64,000 nucleotides of DNA, taken from the NCBI GenBank assembly GCA_963763015.1, contig CAVXML010000013.1:62001-126000 (forward strand), read 5' to 3'. The notes beneath the pieces were generated by a model. That model was not told where the DNA came from, searched no databases, and saw only the letters and a program-made list of their open reading frames with translations. Below are positions 1 to 8,610 of the stretch, piece after piece. A program made the position numbers and the translations under genes. Each line of letters opens with the position of its first letter. Positions within the stretch are counted from its first letter, which is position 1. The stretch is from Fodinibacter sp963763015 (lineage in GTDB: Bacteria > Actinomycetota > Actinomycetes > Actinomycetales > Dermatophilaceae).

Positions 1-1019
1 CCGACCTCGTGCTCGTGGGGCCCTCCCCGAGCCCCGAGCTGCGCGCCTCGTGGGTGGCCCGGGTCGACGCCTGGCAGCTCACCCTGGCCAGCACCGATCT
101 TCCGACGGCCCTGCGACCGCTCGCGGACCGCCTCGCGGGGCGGTCGCTCGGACTGGTGCTCGCGGGTGGGGGCGCCAGGGCCCTGGCCCACATCGGGGTG
201 CTCCGCGAGCTCGAGGACGCCGGCCTGCACGTCGACCGGGTGGCCGGCAGCAGCGTGGGCGCCATCATCGCGGGCCTGCACGCCACCGGCCTGCGCGGTG
301 ACGAGCTCGAGGACCTGACCTTCGCGGAGCTGGTGCGCAAGCGGCCGTTCAGCGACTACCGGGTCTCGCCCTCCTCGCTGGCGAAGGGACACCGGGTCCA
401 CGCCGGCCTCGTCCGCGCCTATGGCAGGGACCGGGTCATCGAGGGGCTGCCCCGGCAGCTCTCGGTGGTGAGCGTCGACCTCGTGAGCCGCACGCGCCAG
501 GTGCATCGGCGTGGCCGCCTCGTCGACTCGGTGCAGGCGTCCTGCCGGCTTCCGGTGCTCTTCGCGCCGATGCCGCTCGACGACGGGCGGCTGCTCGTCG
601 ACGGCGGCGTGCTCGACAACATGCCCACCGACCTGCTCGTCGAGCGCGACGAGGGGCCGGTCGTCGCGGTCAGCATCGGCTCGGGTGGTGACGGGCGCCA
701 CCGGCCCGGCAAGCCACGGGTCCCCGCCCTGGGGGACACCCTGATGCGGACGATGATGATCGGCAGCGGGGGAGCGGTGGATGCCGCCCGCGCTCGGGGG
801 GCGTGGGTGGTGAGCCCCTCAGCGATGGGCGTCGGGCTCCTCGAGTTCCACCAGTTCGACCGGATGGTCCGGGCCGGCCGAGCCGCCGCCCGGGCCCTCC
901 TCGACCGGGCGGGCGACGAGCTCGCCTCTCCCGAGGGAGGCGTCGTGCCCCCTCGTGACCGGGCCGGCCAGCTGCCCCCCGACCCCACGCCGGCCGGTCG
1001 CGAGCCCGTCCTGTCGTGA
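1..1019 (+). CDS. Patatin-like phospholipase (RssA/NTE type), 5' end outside the window
   Basis: Serine lipase of the bacterial patatin/NTE family, expected to hydrolyse phospholipid or lysophospholipid acyl esters at the membrane. Counting from the first possible in-window start (GTG at 9), the oxyanion glycine loop GGGAR is at residues 53-57, the nucleophile elbow GSSVG at 80-84 (Ser82) and the catalytic Asp in DGG at 198-200, so the Ser-Asp dyad is intact. The reading frame is open to the left edge and the text before the patatin domain looks like the end of a larger protein. Many actinobacterial homologues carry an N-terminal cyclic-nucleotide-binding domain, so the gene probably begins upstream. 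The last 60 or so residues are low-complexity and overlap the convergent DUF5655 gene. Substrate is unknown. Confidence 0.88.
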   Translation, partial: DLVLVGPSPSPELRASWVARVDAWQLTLASTDLPTALRPLADRLAGRSLGLVLAGGGARALAHIGVLRELEDAGLHVDRVAGSSVGAIIAGLHATGLRGDELEDLTFAELVRKRPFSDYRVSPSSLAKGHRVHAGLVRAYGRDRVIEGLPRQLSVVSVDLVSRTRQVHRRGRLVDSVQASCRLPVLFAPMPLDDGRLLVDGGVLDNMPTDLLVERDEGPVVAVSIGSGGDGRHRPGKPRVPALGDTLMRTMMIGSGGAVDAARARGAWVVSPSAMGVGLLEFHQFDRMVRAGRAAARALLDRAGDELASPEGGVVPPRDRAGQLPPDPTPAGREPVLS

Positions 1020-1409
1020 CGCGGGGCGGGAGGTGGGACCGGCGGCGTCGGCGGCGTCGCGGAGCCAGCCCACCACCTCGTCGTCCACCTCGGCCTCCGA
1101 GTGCAGCTCGAGGTGGTGCATCCACGTCCGCGGCGCCGGGTGGGCCACCTCCTTGAACCGCGCGGACTCCAGCCGGCGCGGCAGGCCGACCGACAGGACG
1201 ACCTCGGCGGCCGGGTTCGTGAGGTACTGACCCGGCCGCCACAGGAAGGCGAAGCCCCTCGACCGCCGGAACGCGACCTGGCTCCGCCCGACCCGCTCCG
1301 TGACGTCGTCGTGCTGGTCGGCGAGCACCTCGCGCACCCGCTGGAGGACCGAGCGACCCAGTGGCGAGCCGGCGAAGAACTCCACCGCCTCGTCGGTTCC
1401 CGGGCCCAT
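819..1409 (-). CDS. DUF5655 domain protein
   Basis: Small cytoplasmic protein of unknown function. The first 123 or so residues match what I recall of DUF5655: an N-terminal FFAGSPLG segment, a central SQVAFRRSRGFAFLW stretch, then a MHHLELHSEAEVDDEVVGWL helix near the end. The ATG at 1409 is preceded by a CACGAT box 6 nt upstream, which suits a leaderless start. The frame does not stop after the domain but runs on for about 73 residues of Arg/Gly/Pro-rich sequence to 819, antisense to the end of the patatin gene. The domain is convincing. The C-terminal tail may be a by-product of the missing stop. Confidence 0.72.
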   Translation of the reverse strand: MGPGTDEAVEFFAGSPLGRSVLQRVREVLADQHDDVTERVGRSQVAFRRSRGFAFLWRPGQYLTNPAAEVVLSVGLPRRLESARFKEVAHPAPRTWMHHLELHSEAEVDDEVVGWLRDAADAAGPTSRPASRQDGLATGRRGVGGQLAGPVTRGHDASLGRGELVARPVEEGPGGGSAGPDHPVELVELEEPDAHR

Positions 1410-1484
1410 CGCCCCATCGTGCCAGCGACGCGTGTGACGCAGGAGACCGTGCGGCATCCCACGGGGTGGAGGACACTGAGGGTC

Positions 1485-2429
1485 GTGGCCGAGGACATGG
1501 TCAGGGACACCTTCTCCACGGATGCCGGTGGCGCCGACGACGCGCTCGGCACGGCGGGAGCGGTGGTCGTCGCCCTCGACGGCTCCCCCGCGGACGAGGC
1601 CGTGGTCGACTGGGCGGCCGACGAGGCGGCCCGGCTCGACGCGCCGCTCCGGCTCGTCAGCGTCGTCGACCCGGGTGTCCAGCTGACGCCCTACGAGGCA
1701 CTGGTCTCCGGGTCGCCGAGCCTCGCCGACCACCTGGAGCTGGGCGCCCGCCATGTCCTCGACCGGGCGGTGGCACGGGTGCGCGAGCGGCACCCGGATC
1801 TCGACCTGGCGACCGCGGTGCCCTGGGGGCCACCGGCCGCCGCGGTCGTCCGGCTGTCCGCCGGCGCGACCCGCGTCGTGGTCGGCGCCCCGGCGCGCGG
1901 CCGCCTCGAGCGGATCCTGCTCGGGTCGGTCGCCCTGCCCGTGGTCGCCCACGCCCACTGCCCCGTGGCGGTCGTCCCCGCTGACACCACGGTGGCACCG
2001 CCCCGGCGCATCGTCGTCGCCGTCGACGGGAGCGATCCCAGCCGCCGAGCGCTCGAGGTGGCGCTCGCGAGCGCCGAGGCCAGCGGTGCCTCGGTGACGT
2101 GCGTCCTGGGGTGGCACCTCGAGGTCCAGCACGGTGTCGTCGTCACCGAGCCGGGCAGCGACAGCTGGGTCGAGGTGGAGGAGCGGTACGGCCGGCTGGT
2201 GCACCGCGTCGTCGACCCGGTGGCGGCCCGGCACCCGGGCGTCGAGGTCACGGTCGACATCCGGCACGGGCTGCCGTCCAAGGCGGTCGTCGAGGCCGGC
2301 GCCGAGCTCGACGCCGACCTCCTCGTCGTCGGCCGTCGGGGCCGCGGGGGGTTCGCCGGGCTGCTGCTGGGCTCGGTGAGCCGCCGGGTGGTCCAGAACG
2401 CCGGACGGGTCGTCGTCGTCGTCCACTGA
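1485..2429 (+). CDS. Universal stress protein, tandem UspA domains
   Basis: Protein of 314 residues with two UspA folds, a common actinobacterial arrangement linked to dormancy and stress survival. Domain 1 starts at VVVALDGSPADEAV and carries a GAPARG...LLGSV nucleotide loop. Domain 2 starts at IVVAVDGSDPSRRAL and carries the full ATP-binding signature GRRGRGGFAGLLLGSV. GTG 1485 is chosen because GGAGG lies 12 nt upstream at 1468-1472; an in-frame ATG at 1497 is the alternative. The gene is divergent from the DUF5655 gene with about 75 nt between starts, so both promoters sit in that gap. Ligand binding is inferred from the motifs. Confidence 0.88.
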   Translation: MAEDMVRDTFSTDAGGADDALGTAGAVVVALDGSPADEAVVDWAADEAARLDAPLRLVSVVDPGVQLTPYEALVSGSPSLADHLELGARHVLDRAVARVRERHPDLDLATAVPWGPPAAAVVRLSAGATRVVVGAPARGRLERILLGSVALPVVAHAHCPVAVVPADTTVAPPRRIVVAVDGSDPSRRALEVALASAEASGASVTCVLGWHLEVQHGVVVTEPGSDSWVEVEERYGRLVHRVVDPVAARHPGVEVTVDIRHGLPSKAVVEAGAELDADLLVVGRRGRGGFAGLLLGSVSRRVVQNAGRVVVVVH

Positions 2430-2488
2430 CGGCGCACCCGACGCCGGGCCAGCCGGCCAGAGAGGCTGCCCCGGCCCTCGTCGGTGTG

Positions 2489-3283
2489 TCAGGCCCCGAA
2501 GGGCCAGCCGTCGACCATGCCGGCCGGACGCCCCGCCTCGATGAAGTGCTCTGTGCCGAAGAAGACGGCGAAGACCTCCGCGGGCATCGCGAGCATCATC
2601 CCGACGTCGGTCGTCTGGCTGATGTGCGCCTCGAGAGCAGCGCGACGCTGCGCGAGCCACGGGGTCACGTCGACCCGCCAGTGGATCTCGGACTCGGGTG
2701 AGCCCAGGGGGTTGCCGTCGTCCATCGGCTGGTCGGGGTCGAAGACGTCTTCCTCGCCCGCGGCGGTGGCCGAGGCCGCCAGCGCCCGCATCGCGTCGCG
2801 GCTCATCGTCGACTCCAGCACCCGAGGGCGGCGGGCGGCCAGCTCGGCCGCCCGGTGGAGCACGCGGTGCACCTGGATGTGGTCAGGATGGCCGTACCCG
2901 CCGTGCCAGTCGTAGCCCACGGCGATGTCGGCGTCCTCCTCGTCGAGGACGGCGGCGAAGCGTGCCGCAGCCTCGTCGACCGGCGCCGCCGCGAACGCGC
3001 CCTCGTGGGAGTTCTGCTCCCAGCCTGTCATCCCGGAGTCGGCGTAGCCCAGCCACACGATGCGGTGCAGGCCGAGCGCCGCGGCCGCCGCCTCCGCCTC
3101 GGCGCGCCTGCGGTCGACCACCGTCTCGCCCGGCGCGAGGTCGGCCGGCGCCTCGCCGTGGTCGCCGTTGGTGGCGAAGACGACGACCACGCGGCTCCCC
3201 TCGGCGACCGCCCGAGCCATGGAACCCGAGGTCTGGGACGCCTCGTCGTCGGGGTGGGCGTGGAGGAACACGATGGTCGGCAT
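2489..3283 (-). CDS. PIG-L family deacetylase (Mca/MshB-like)
   Basis: Zinc-dependent amide hydrolase of the GlcNAc-PI de-N-acetylase (LmbE) family, 264 residues. The metal and catalytic motif AHPDDE is at residues 9-14 and the third metal ligand motif GHPDH at 131-135. In actinobacteria such proteins include MshB and the mycothiol S-conjugate amidase Mca. The length and the conserved YADSGM and Trp/His positions fit this group, but a second, clearer MshB lies at 20126, so this could be Mca-like or act on another N-acyl sugar. The start is ATG 3283, with a CATGAT box 6 nt upstream (3290-3295). Confidence 0.85.
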   Translation of the reverse strand: MPTIVFLHAHPDDEASQTSGSMARAVAEGSRVVVVFATNGDHGEAPADLAPGETVVDRRRAEAEAAAAALGLHRIVWLGYADSGMTGWEQNSHEGAFAAAPVDEAAARFAAVLDEEDADIAVGYDWHGGYGHPDHIQVHRVLHRAAELAARRPRVLESTMSRDAMRALAASATAAGEEDVFDPDQPMDDGNPLGSPESEIHWRVDVTPWLAQRRAALEAHISQTTDVGMMLAMPAEVFAVFFGTEHFIEAGRPAGMVDGWPFGA

Positions 3284-3289
3284 CCGCCC

Positions 3290-3295
3290 ATCATG
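3290..3295 (-). promoter_or_regulatory. Probable -10 box of PIG-L gene, leaderless
   Basis: Read on the minus strand, CATGAT is separated from ATG 3283 by 6 nt. It deviates from TAnnnT at one position but has the spacing seen for many genes in this window. Confidence 0.45.
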
Positions 3296-3357
3296 CCGAC
3301 GGGGACCGACAGAGGCCGCACGGACCCCGAGCGGGGCGCGCGGGGCGCTGGCGGCAC

Positions 3358-3363
3358 TAAGGT
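3358..3363 (+). promoter_or_regulatory. -10 box TAAGGT of the epimerase gene, leaderless
   Basis: TAAGGT lies 6 nt before ATG 3370, so transcription would begin at or next to the start codon; no ribosome-binding site is visible. Confidence 0.6.
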
Positions 3364-3369
3364 CGGGCC

Positions 3370-4227
3370 ATGCGGATCGCGGTCACCGGAGGCTCGGGCA
3401 AGCTCGGTCGGCACGTCGTGGAGCGCCTGCGGGATTCGGGCCACGACGTGGTGAACCTCGACCTCCACGGGGAGCGGTGGACCGGATGGATCGGGGTCGA
3501 GCTCAGCGACTACGGCCAGGTCGTCGACGCGCTGGGCGGCATCCACGGCGAGCAGCCGCCGGCCGAGGTCGTCGTGCACCTCGCGGCCATCCCGGCCCCG
3601 GGCCTGCGACCCGACGCCGCCACCTTCGCCACCAACATGGTCGCGACGTTCAACGTGCTCCATGCCGCCGTGCGGCTGGGTATCCGCAAGGTCGTCCTCG
3701 CCTCGAGCGAGACGGTGCTCGGTCTCCCCTTCGACACCCCGCCGCCCTACGTGCCGGTCGACGAGTCGTATGCCGCGCGCCCGGAGTCGGTCTACTCGCT
3801 CGGCAAGCACCTCGAGGAGACCATGGCCGTCGAGCTCTGCCGCTGGCATCCGGAGCTCTCGGTCACCGCGCTGCGGTTCTCCAACGTCATGGACGTCGAG
3901 GACTACGCCGCGTTCCCCGCCTTCGACGCCGACCCGATGTTGCGCAAGTGGAACCTGTGGGGCTACATCGACGGCCGGGACGGGGCGCACGCCGTGGAGT
4001 GCGCGCTGGCACACCTCGACCCGGGGTTCGACTGCTTCGTCATCGCGTCGCCCGACACGGTGATGAGCCGCACCAGCGCCGACCTGGTGGCCGAGGTGTT
4101 CCCGGGCGTGGAGGTGCGCAAGGAGCTCACCGACCACGAGACGCTGCTCTCGATCGACAAGGCGCGCCGAGTCCTCGGCTACGACCCCCGGCACACGTGG
4201 AGGGACGAGGTCCGGACCACTGCCTGA
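3370..4227 (+). CDS. NAD(P)-dependent epimerase/dehydratase-family oxidoreductase
   Basis: Extended short-chain dehydrogenase of 285 residues. The Rossmann glycine motif GGSGKLG is at residues 7-13, the catalytic Ser in ASSET at 111-115 and the YxxxK pair at Tyr142 and Lys146, so all catalytic residues are present. Such enzymes act on nucleotide sugars or sugar acids. The nearest recognisable type is the uronate-dehydrogenase-like group, but the substrate cannot be read from sequence. It is divergent from the PIG-L gene and followed after 19 nt by malQ. Confidence 0.82.
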   Translation: MRIAVTGGSGKLGRHVVERLRDSGHDVVNLDLHGERWTGWIGVELSDYGQVVDALGGIHGEQPPAEVVVHLAAIPAPGLRPDAATFATNMVATFNVLHAAVRLGIRKVVLASSETVLGLPFDTPPPYVPVDESYAARPESVYSLGKHLEETMAVELCRWHPELSVTALRFSNVMDVEDYAAFPAFDADPMLRKWNLWGYIDGRDGAHAVECALAHLDPGFDCFVIASPDTVMSRTSADLVAEVFPGVEVRKELTDHETLLSIDKARRVLGYDPRHTWRDEVRTTA

Positions 4228-4246
4228 CAGTTGGCAGGATGGGCGC

Positions 4247-6391
4247 ATGGACACCGCCGCCCCGCCGCCCCGGCTCGTCGAGCTCGCCTCCGCGAACGGC
4301 GTCGCCACGGACTACTGGGACTGGCAGGGCCGGCATGTCGTCGTCTCGGCGGCGGCCATCCGCGCGGTGCTCACCGCCCTGGGTGTCGACGCCGAGGGCG
4401 ACGAGGCCGTCGAGCGGGCGCTCGCCGACGTCGAGCTCGCGCGGTGGCGGCGCGTGCTGCCCCCCACGGTCGTCGCCCGCGAGGGGTGGACCCCCCACGT
4501 CCACGCGCACGTGGCGGCCGGCACCGGCATCCGGCTCGACGTCGTGCTCGAGGACGGCACGGTCCGCGCGGCCCGCCAGGTGGACCGCTGGGTGCCGGAC
4601 CGCGAGGTCGACGGCCGGTCGGTCGGGGAGGCGACCTTCGAGGTGCCCGGTGACCTGCCCGTCGGCTGGCACCGGCTCGAGGCACACCTCGAGGCACCCG
4701 CCGCCGACGACCGCTCCACCCACGCGACCCTCGTCGTGACGCCGCAGCGCCTGGAGCCGCCCCCGGCCGTGGCGGCCGGTCGGGTCGTGGGGCTGCAGGC
4801 GCAGCTCTACCAGCTGAGGTCGGCGGGGTCCTGGGGAATGGGAGACCTTCGCGACCTCGCCGACCTCGCGACCTGGGCGGCCGCCGCCCACGACGCCGAC
4901 TTCGTCCTCATCAACCCGCTGCACGCGGCCGAACCGATCACGCCCGTCGAGCCGTCGCCCTACCTGCCGACGACCCGGCGCTTCGTCAACCCGCTCTACC
5001 TCCGGGTGGAGGACGTGCCCGAGGTGGCGAGCCTCGACCACACGGCTCACCGGAGGGTGCAGTCCCTCGCCGCGGGCGCCCGGGCACTGAACGGGCAGGA
5101 CCGCATCGACCGGGATGCCGTGTGGACCGCGAAGAGGGATGCCCTGCGCCTCGTCTTCGACGTGGGGCTCGGCGAGGCCCGCCAACGCTCCTTCCGGGAC
5201 TACTGCGCCCGGGAGGGCGAGGGGCTGGAGACGTTCGCGACGTGGTGCGCGCTCGCCGAGGTGCACGGCCTGCCGTGGACCACGTGGCCCACCGAGCTCC
5301 AGGACCCCCACGGCGAGCCGGTCCTGCGCTTTCGCGAGCAGCACGCCGACGACGTCGACTTCCACCGGTGGCTCCAGTGGCTGCTCGAGCAGCAGCTCGC
5401 CACGGTCCAGCAGGAGGCAGCGAGCGCGGGGATGCCCCTGGGGATCGTCCACGACCTCGCCGTGGGGGTGCACCCGCACGGCGCCGACGCGTGGGGCCTG
5501 GGGGACGCCCTCGCCCGCGGCGTGACCGTCGGAGCGCCCCCGGACCAGTTCAACCAGCTCGGCCAGGACTGGAGCCAGCCGCCGTGGCGGCCCGACCGGC
5601 TCGCGGAGCTCGGGTACGCCCCCTTCCGCGACATGGTGCGCACGCTGCTTCGCGACTCCGGGGGCATCCGGGTCGACCACATCATCGGCCTGTTCCGCCT
5701 CTGGTGGATCCCGGAGGGCGCCACTCCCGCCGACGGCACCTACGTGCACTACGACCACGAGGCCCTGCTCGGCATCCTTGTGCTCGAGGCCCAGCGGGCC
5801 GGAGCCGTCGTCATCGGGGAGGATCTCGGCGTCGTCGCGCCCCACGTGCGCGACTACATGAGCGAGCGTGGGCTCGTCGGCACCTCGATCCTCTGGTTCG
5901 AGTGGGAGGAGGACCGGCCGAAGCCCCCGGAGCACTACCGCGAGCTCTGCCTCTCGACGGTGACCACGCACGACCTGCCGCCCTCCGCGGGCTACCTGTC
6001 GCTCGAGCACGTGGCGGTGCGAGAGCACCTCGGCCTGCTCACCCGTCCGGTGGCGGAGGAGCGGGCCCACGAGGAGGCCTCCATCGCCCGGCTCCGGGAC
6101 GCCTGCGTGGCTCGTGGCCTGCTCCGTCCGGCGGCAGGTGTCGACTCGGTGGTCGAGGCACTGCACCGCTGGATGGCCCTGACGCCGAGCCGGATGCTCG
6201 CCGTGGCCCTGGCCGACCTGGTGGGCGACCACCGCGCCGTTAACCAGCCGGGAACCAACGACGAGTACCCCAACTGGCGCGTCCCGCTGAGTGGGCCGGA
6301 CCGCCGTCCGGTGTCCCTCGAGGACGTGCGCGAGGCGGACCTGGCGCCGGTGCTCTTCGCCGCCCTGCGCGGCGAGGGGCCCCCGGCCTGA
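4247..6391 (+). CDS. malQ: 4-alpha-glucanotransferase
   Basis: GH77 amylomaltase of 714 residues, transferring alpha-1,4-glucan segments between maltodextrins in the cytoplasm. The size and N-terminal beta-sandwich extension (about 1-160) are typical of actinobacterial MalQ. The catalytic nucleophile Asp is in GIRVDHIIGLFRLWW, the acid/base Glu in VVIGEDLGVV, and the third carboxylate in TTHDLPPSAG. Substrate-loop residues such as NPLHAAEPITPVEPSPY are conserved. ATG 4247 has a CAGGAT box 6 nt upstream, again a leaderless layout. It converges on the cDPG-synthetase-like gene. Confidence 0.95.
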   Translation: MDTAAPPPRLVELASANGVATDYWDWQGRHVVVSAAAIRAVLTALGVDAEGDEAVERALADVELARWRRVLPPTVVAREGWTPHVHAHVAAGTGIRLDVVLEDGTVRAARQVDRWVPDREVDGRSVGEATFEVPGDLPVGWHRLEAHLEAPAADDRSTHATLVVTPQRLEPPPAVAAGRVVGLQAQLYQLRSAGSWGMGDLRDLADLATWAAAAHDADFVLINPLHAAEPITPVEPSPYLPTTRRFVNPLYLRVEDVPEVASLDHTAHRRVQSLAAGARALNGQDRIDRDAVWTAKRDALRLVFDVGLGEARQRSFRDYCAREGEGLETFATWCALAEVHGLPWTTWPTELQDPHGEPVLRFREQHADDVDFHRWLQWLLEQQLATVQQEAASAGMPLGIVHDLAVGVHPHGADAWGLGDALARGVTVGAPPDQFNQLGQDWSQPPWRPDRLAELGYAPFRDMVRTLLRDSGGIRVDHIIGLFRLWWIPEGATPADGTYVHYDHEALLGILVLEAQRAGAVVIGEDLGVVAPHVRDYMSERGLVGTSILWFEWEEDRPKPPEHYRELCLSTVTTHDLPPSAGYLSLEHVAVREHLGLLTRPVAEERAHEEASIARLRDACVARGLLRPAAGVDSVVEALHRWMALTPSRMLAVALADLVGDHRAVNQPGTNDEYPNWRVPLSGPDRRPVSLEDVREADLAPVLFAALRGEGPPA

Positions 6392-6415
6392 GGGCCGTCG
6401 AGCGGTGGCCGGAGC

Positions 6416-7780
6416 TCAGCCGACGGCCGGGACGGGAACAACCCCGCGCAGGGCCGCCTCGAGCCGGCCGGGCTCCTGCTCGCGCAGCTCGTAGCGAGCC
6501 CGGACGAGCGGCACGTCGACCGTGATCACCCGCGTGAGGTCGACCGGGGTGCCCGACACGACGACGTCGACGACACCGGCATCCACCATGGCGCGGATGG
6601 TGGCCTCGAGGTCGCGGGTCTGCTCGTCGCCGTAACCCATGGCCGGCAGGACGCCACGTGCGTTCGGGTACTTCTCGAACGTCGCGGCGAGCGACCCGAC
6701 GGCGTACGGCCCGGGGTCCACGAGGGAGGTGGCACCGGCCGCGCGGGCACCGACCACTCCTGCACCGAAGCTCATCGAGCCGTGGGTCAGCGTCGGGCCG
6801 TCCTCCACGACGACGACGCGCCGGCCGGTGACCTCGGCGGGGTCGTCGAGGGTCACGGGGCTGTCGCACCGCAGCACCTCGGCCGCCGGGTTGAGCCGGC
6901 GCACCGACGCCTCGACCGCCGCGATGTCGTCGGGGCGGGCGGAGTCGCACTTGGCCACGAGCACGAGGTCGGCCATCCGCACGTTGGCCTCACCCGGGTG
7001 GTACGCCGCCTCGTCGCCCGGACGCAGGGGGTCGGCCAGGACCAGGTGCAGGTCGGGCGCGTAGAACGGCAGGTCGTTGTTGCCGCCGTCCCAGAGGACG
7101 ACGTCGGCCTCGGTCTCCGCCTCACGCAGGATGCGGGCGTAGTCGACGCCCGCGTAGACGACGCACCCGGCCATGATGTGCGGCTCGTACTCCTCGCGCT
7201 CCTCGATGGTGCAGTCGTGGCGCACCAGGTCGTCGAGGGTCTCGAACCGCTGGCAGGCCTGGGCGGCCAGGTCGCCGTAGGGCATGGGGTGGCGCACTGC
7301 CACGACCCGCAGCCCCATGGAGCGCAGGAGCCGGGCGACGTACCTGGTCGTCTGGCTCTTGCCCACCCCGGTTCGCACAGCGGTCACGGCGACCACCGGC
7401 CGACGCGAGCGCAGCGTGGTGCGACGAGCACCGGGCACCACGAAGTCGGCACCGGCCGCCACGGCACGCGATGCCAGGTGCATCACGGAGGCGTGCGAGA
7501 GGTCCGAGTAGGCGAGCACGACGGTGTCGACGCGCTCGGACGCGACGAGCTCCTCCAGGCCGGACTCGTCGACGATCCGGATGCCGTCCGGGTACAACGG
7601 GCCGGCCAGCTCGGCCGGGTAGGTGCGTCCGTCGATGTCCGGGATCTGGGTGGCCGTGAAGGCCACCACCTCCACGGTGGGGTCGTCCCGGTACAGGACG
7701 TTGAAGTCGTGGAAGTCGCGGCCTGCCGCACCGAGAACGAGGACACGTTCGCGGGGGGCGGCCGAGGTCGGTGCACTCAT
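6416..7780 (-). CDS. Cyclic 2,3-diphosphoglycerate synthetase-like P-loop protein
   Basis: Protein of 454 residues resembling archaeal cyclic-2,3-diphosphoglycerate synthetase: an N-terminal nucleotide-binding-like part (VLVLGAAGRDFHDFN at 13-27), a P-loop TGVGKSQTT at 137-145, then conserved segments such as RHPMPYGDL, EEREEYEPH and DVVLWDGGNND. In archaea the enzyme makes an intramolecular phosphoanhydride with ATP. Bacterial homologues are often annotated by similarity only and their product is unproven. A GGAGAT ribosome-binding site precedes ATG 7780. Function here is inferred, fold is solid. Confidence 0.78.
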   Translation of the reverse strand: MSAPTSAAPRERVLVLGAAGRDFHDFNVLYRDDPTVEVVAFTATQIPDIDGRTYPAELAGPLYPDGIRIVDESGLEELVASERVDTVVLAYSDLSHASVMHLASRAVAAGADFVVPGARRTTLRSRRPVVAVTAVRTGVGKSQTTRYVARLLRSMGLRVVAVRHPMPYGDLAAQACQRFETLDDLVRHDCTIEEREEYEPHIMAGCVVYAGVDYARILREAETEADVVLWDGGNNDLPFYAPDLHLVLADPLRPGDEAAYHPGEANVRMADLVLVAKCDSARPDDIAAVEASVRRLNPAAEVLRCDSPVTLDDPAEVTGRRVVVVEDGPTLTHGSMSFGAGVVGARAAGATSLVDPGPYAVGSLAATFEKYPNARGVLPAMGYGDEQTRDLEATIRAMVDAGVVDVVVSGTPVDLTRVITVDVPLVRARYELREQEPGRLEAALRGVVPVPAVG

Positions 7781-7863
7781 GGCGATCTCCGTCGCGGCTG
7801 GGTCGACCGCGGGGTGCAGGACCCGCCGCAGCCGATGCTACGCCCGGTCGTGGGGTGGGGCGC

Positions 7864-8610
7864 TCAGGGGGTGACGGGCGCCGCACGCCGCGCGACGGCA
7901 TCCGCGGCGGTGATGGCGGCGAAGCGCTCGGCGAGCGGCTGCCAGGCGGCCCGCAGCACATCTCGGGCAGCCGTGACCGCCGCGACCAGCTCGTCCTGCT
8001 CGGGCGTGAGGCCGTTCGGTGAGTCCCAGCGCAGCCAGGCACCGAACACCTCCGGGGAGGTCTCGGGGTGGAACTGCACGCCCCACGCGGTGGGGCCGAG
8101 GCGCAGGGCCTGCGGGTGGCCGTCGGGCAGCACGGCGAGGACCTCAGCCCCGGGGGGGACCCGGACCACGACGTCGTCGTTGTAGTGGACCGCCGGGAGG
8201 CCGTGGAGCCCGGAGAGCAGCGGGTCGCGCGCCCCGGCGGCCGTGAGCCGCACGGGCACGAGACCGGTGGTGCGCCCCGACGGGTTGCGCCCCACCGCAC
8301 CCCCGAGCGCGGCGGCCGCGAGCTGGTGGCCGAGGCACACCCCGAGCGTGGGGACTCCTCGCGCCACGGCATCGGCGAGCAGGGTTCGCGTCGCGGCGAG
8401 CCAGGGGACCAGCGTGTCGTCCGCCGCTCCCATGGCGCCACCGAGCACGACCAGCCCGTCGTGGTCACCCCACCGCTCGGGCACGGGCTCGCCGAGGTCG
8501 GCGCGGACCACGTCCAGGTGCACTCCGAGCTCGGTCCACCACTCGCCGAGCCAGGCGGCGGGGGCGTCGGGCTCGTGCTGCACGACGAGCAGGCGGGTCC
8601 CGCTGGTCAT
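7864..8610 (-). CDS. Class I glutamine amidotransferase-like protein
   Basis: Stand-alone GATase1 domain of 248 residues, the GMP-synthase-like type, releasing ammonia from glutamine or acting on gamma-glutamyl compounds. The catalytic triad is complete: Cys92 in GVCLGHQ, His181 and Glu183 in QFHPE. No synthetase domain is attached and no amidated product is evident. The ATG at 8610 shares its A with the TGA of the upstream transporter gene (TGATG), so translation is probably coupled. Confidence 0.85.
   Translation of the reverse strand: MTSGTRLLVVQHEPDAPAAWLGEWWTELGVHLDVVRADLGEPVPERWGDHDGLVVLGGAMGAADDTLVPWLAATRTLLADAVARGVPTLGVCLGHQLAAAALGGAVGRNPSGRTTGLVPVRLTAAGARDPLLSGLHGLPAVHYNDDVVVRVPPGAEVLAVLPDGHPQALRLGPTAWGVQFHPETSPEVFGAWLRWDSPNGLTPEQDELVAAVTAARDVLRAAWQPLAERFAAITAADAVARRAAPVTP

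Noticed and set aside
4127..6232. 701-codon minus-strand open frame
   Set aside because: Complementary to malQ, whose catalytic residues are intact.
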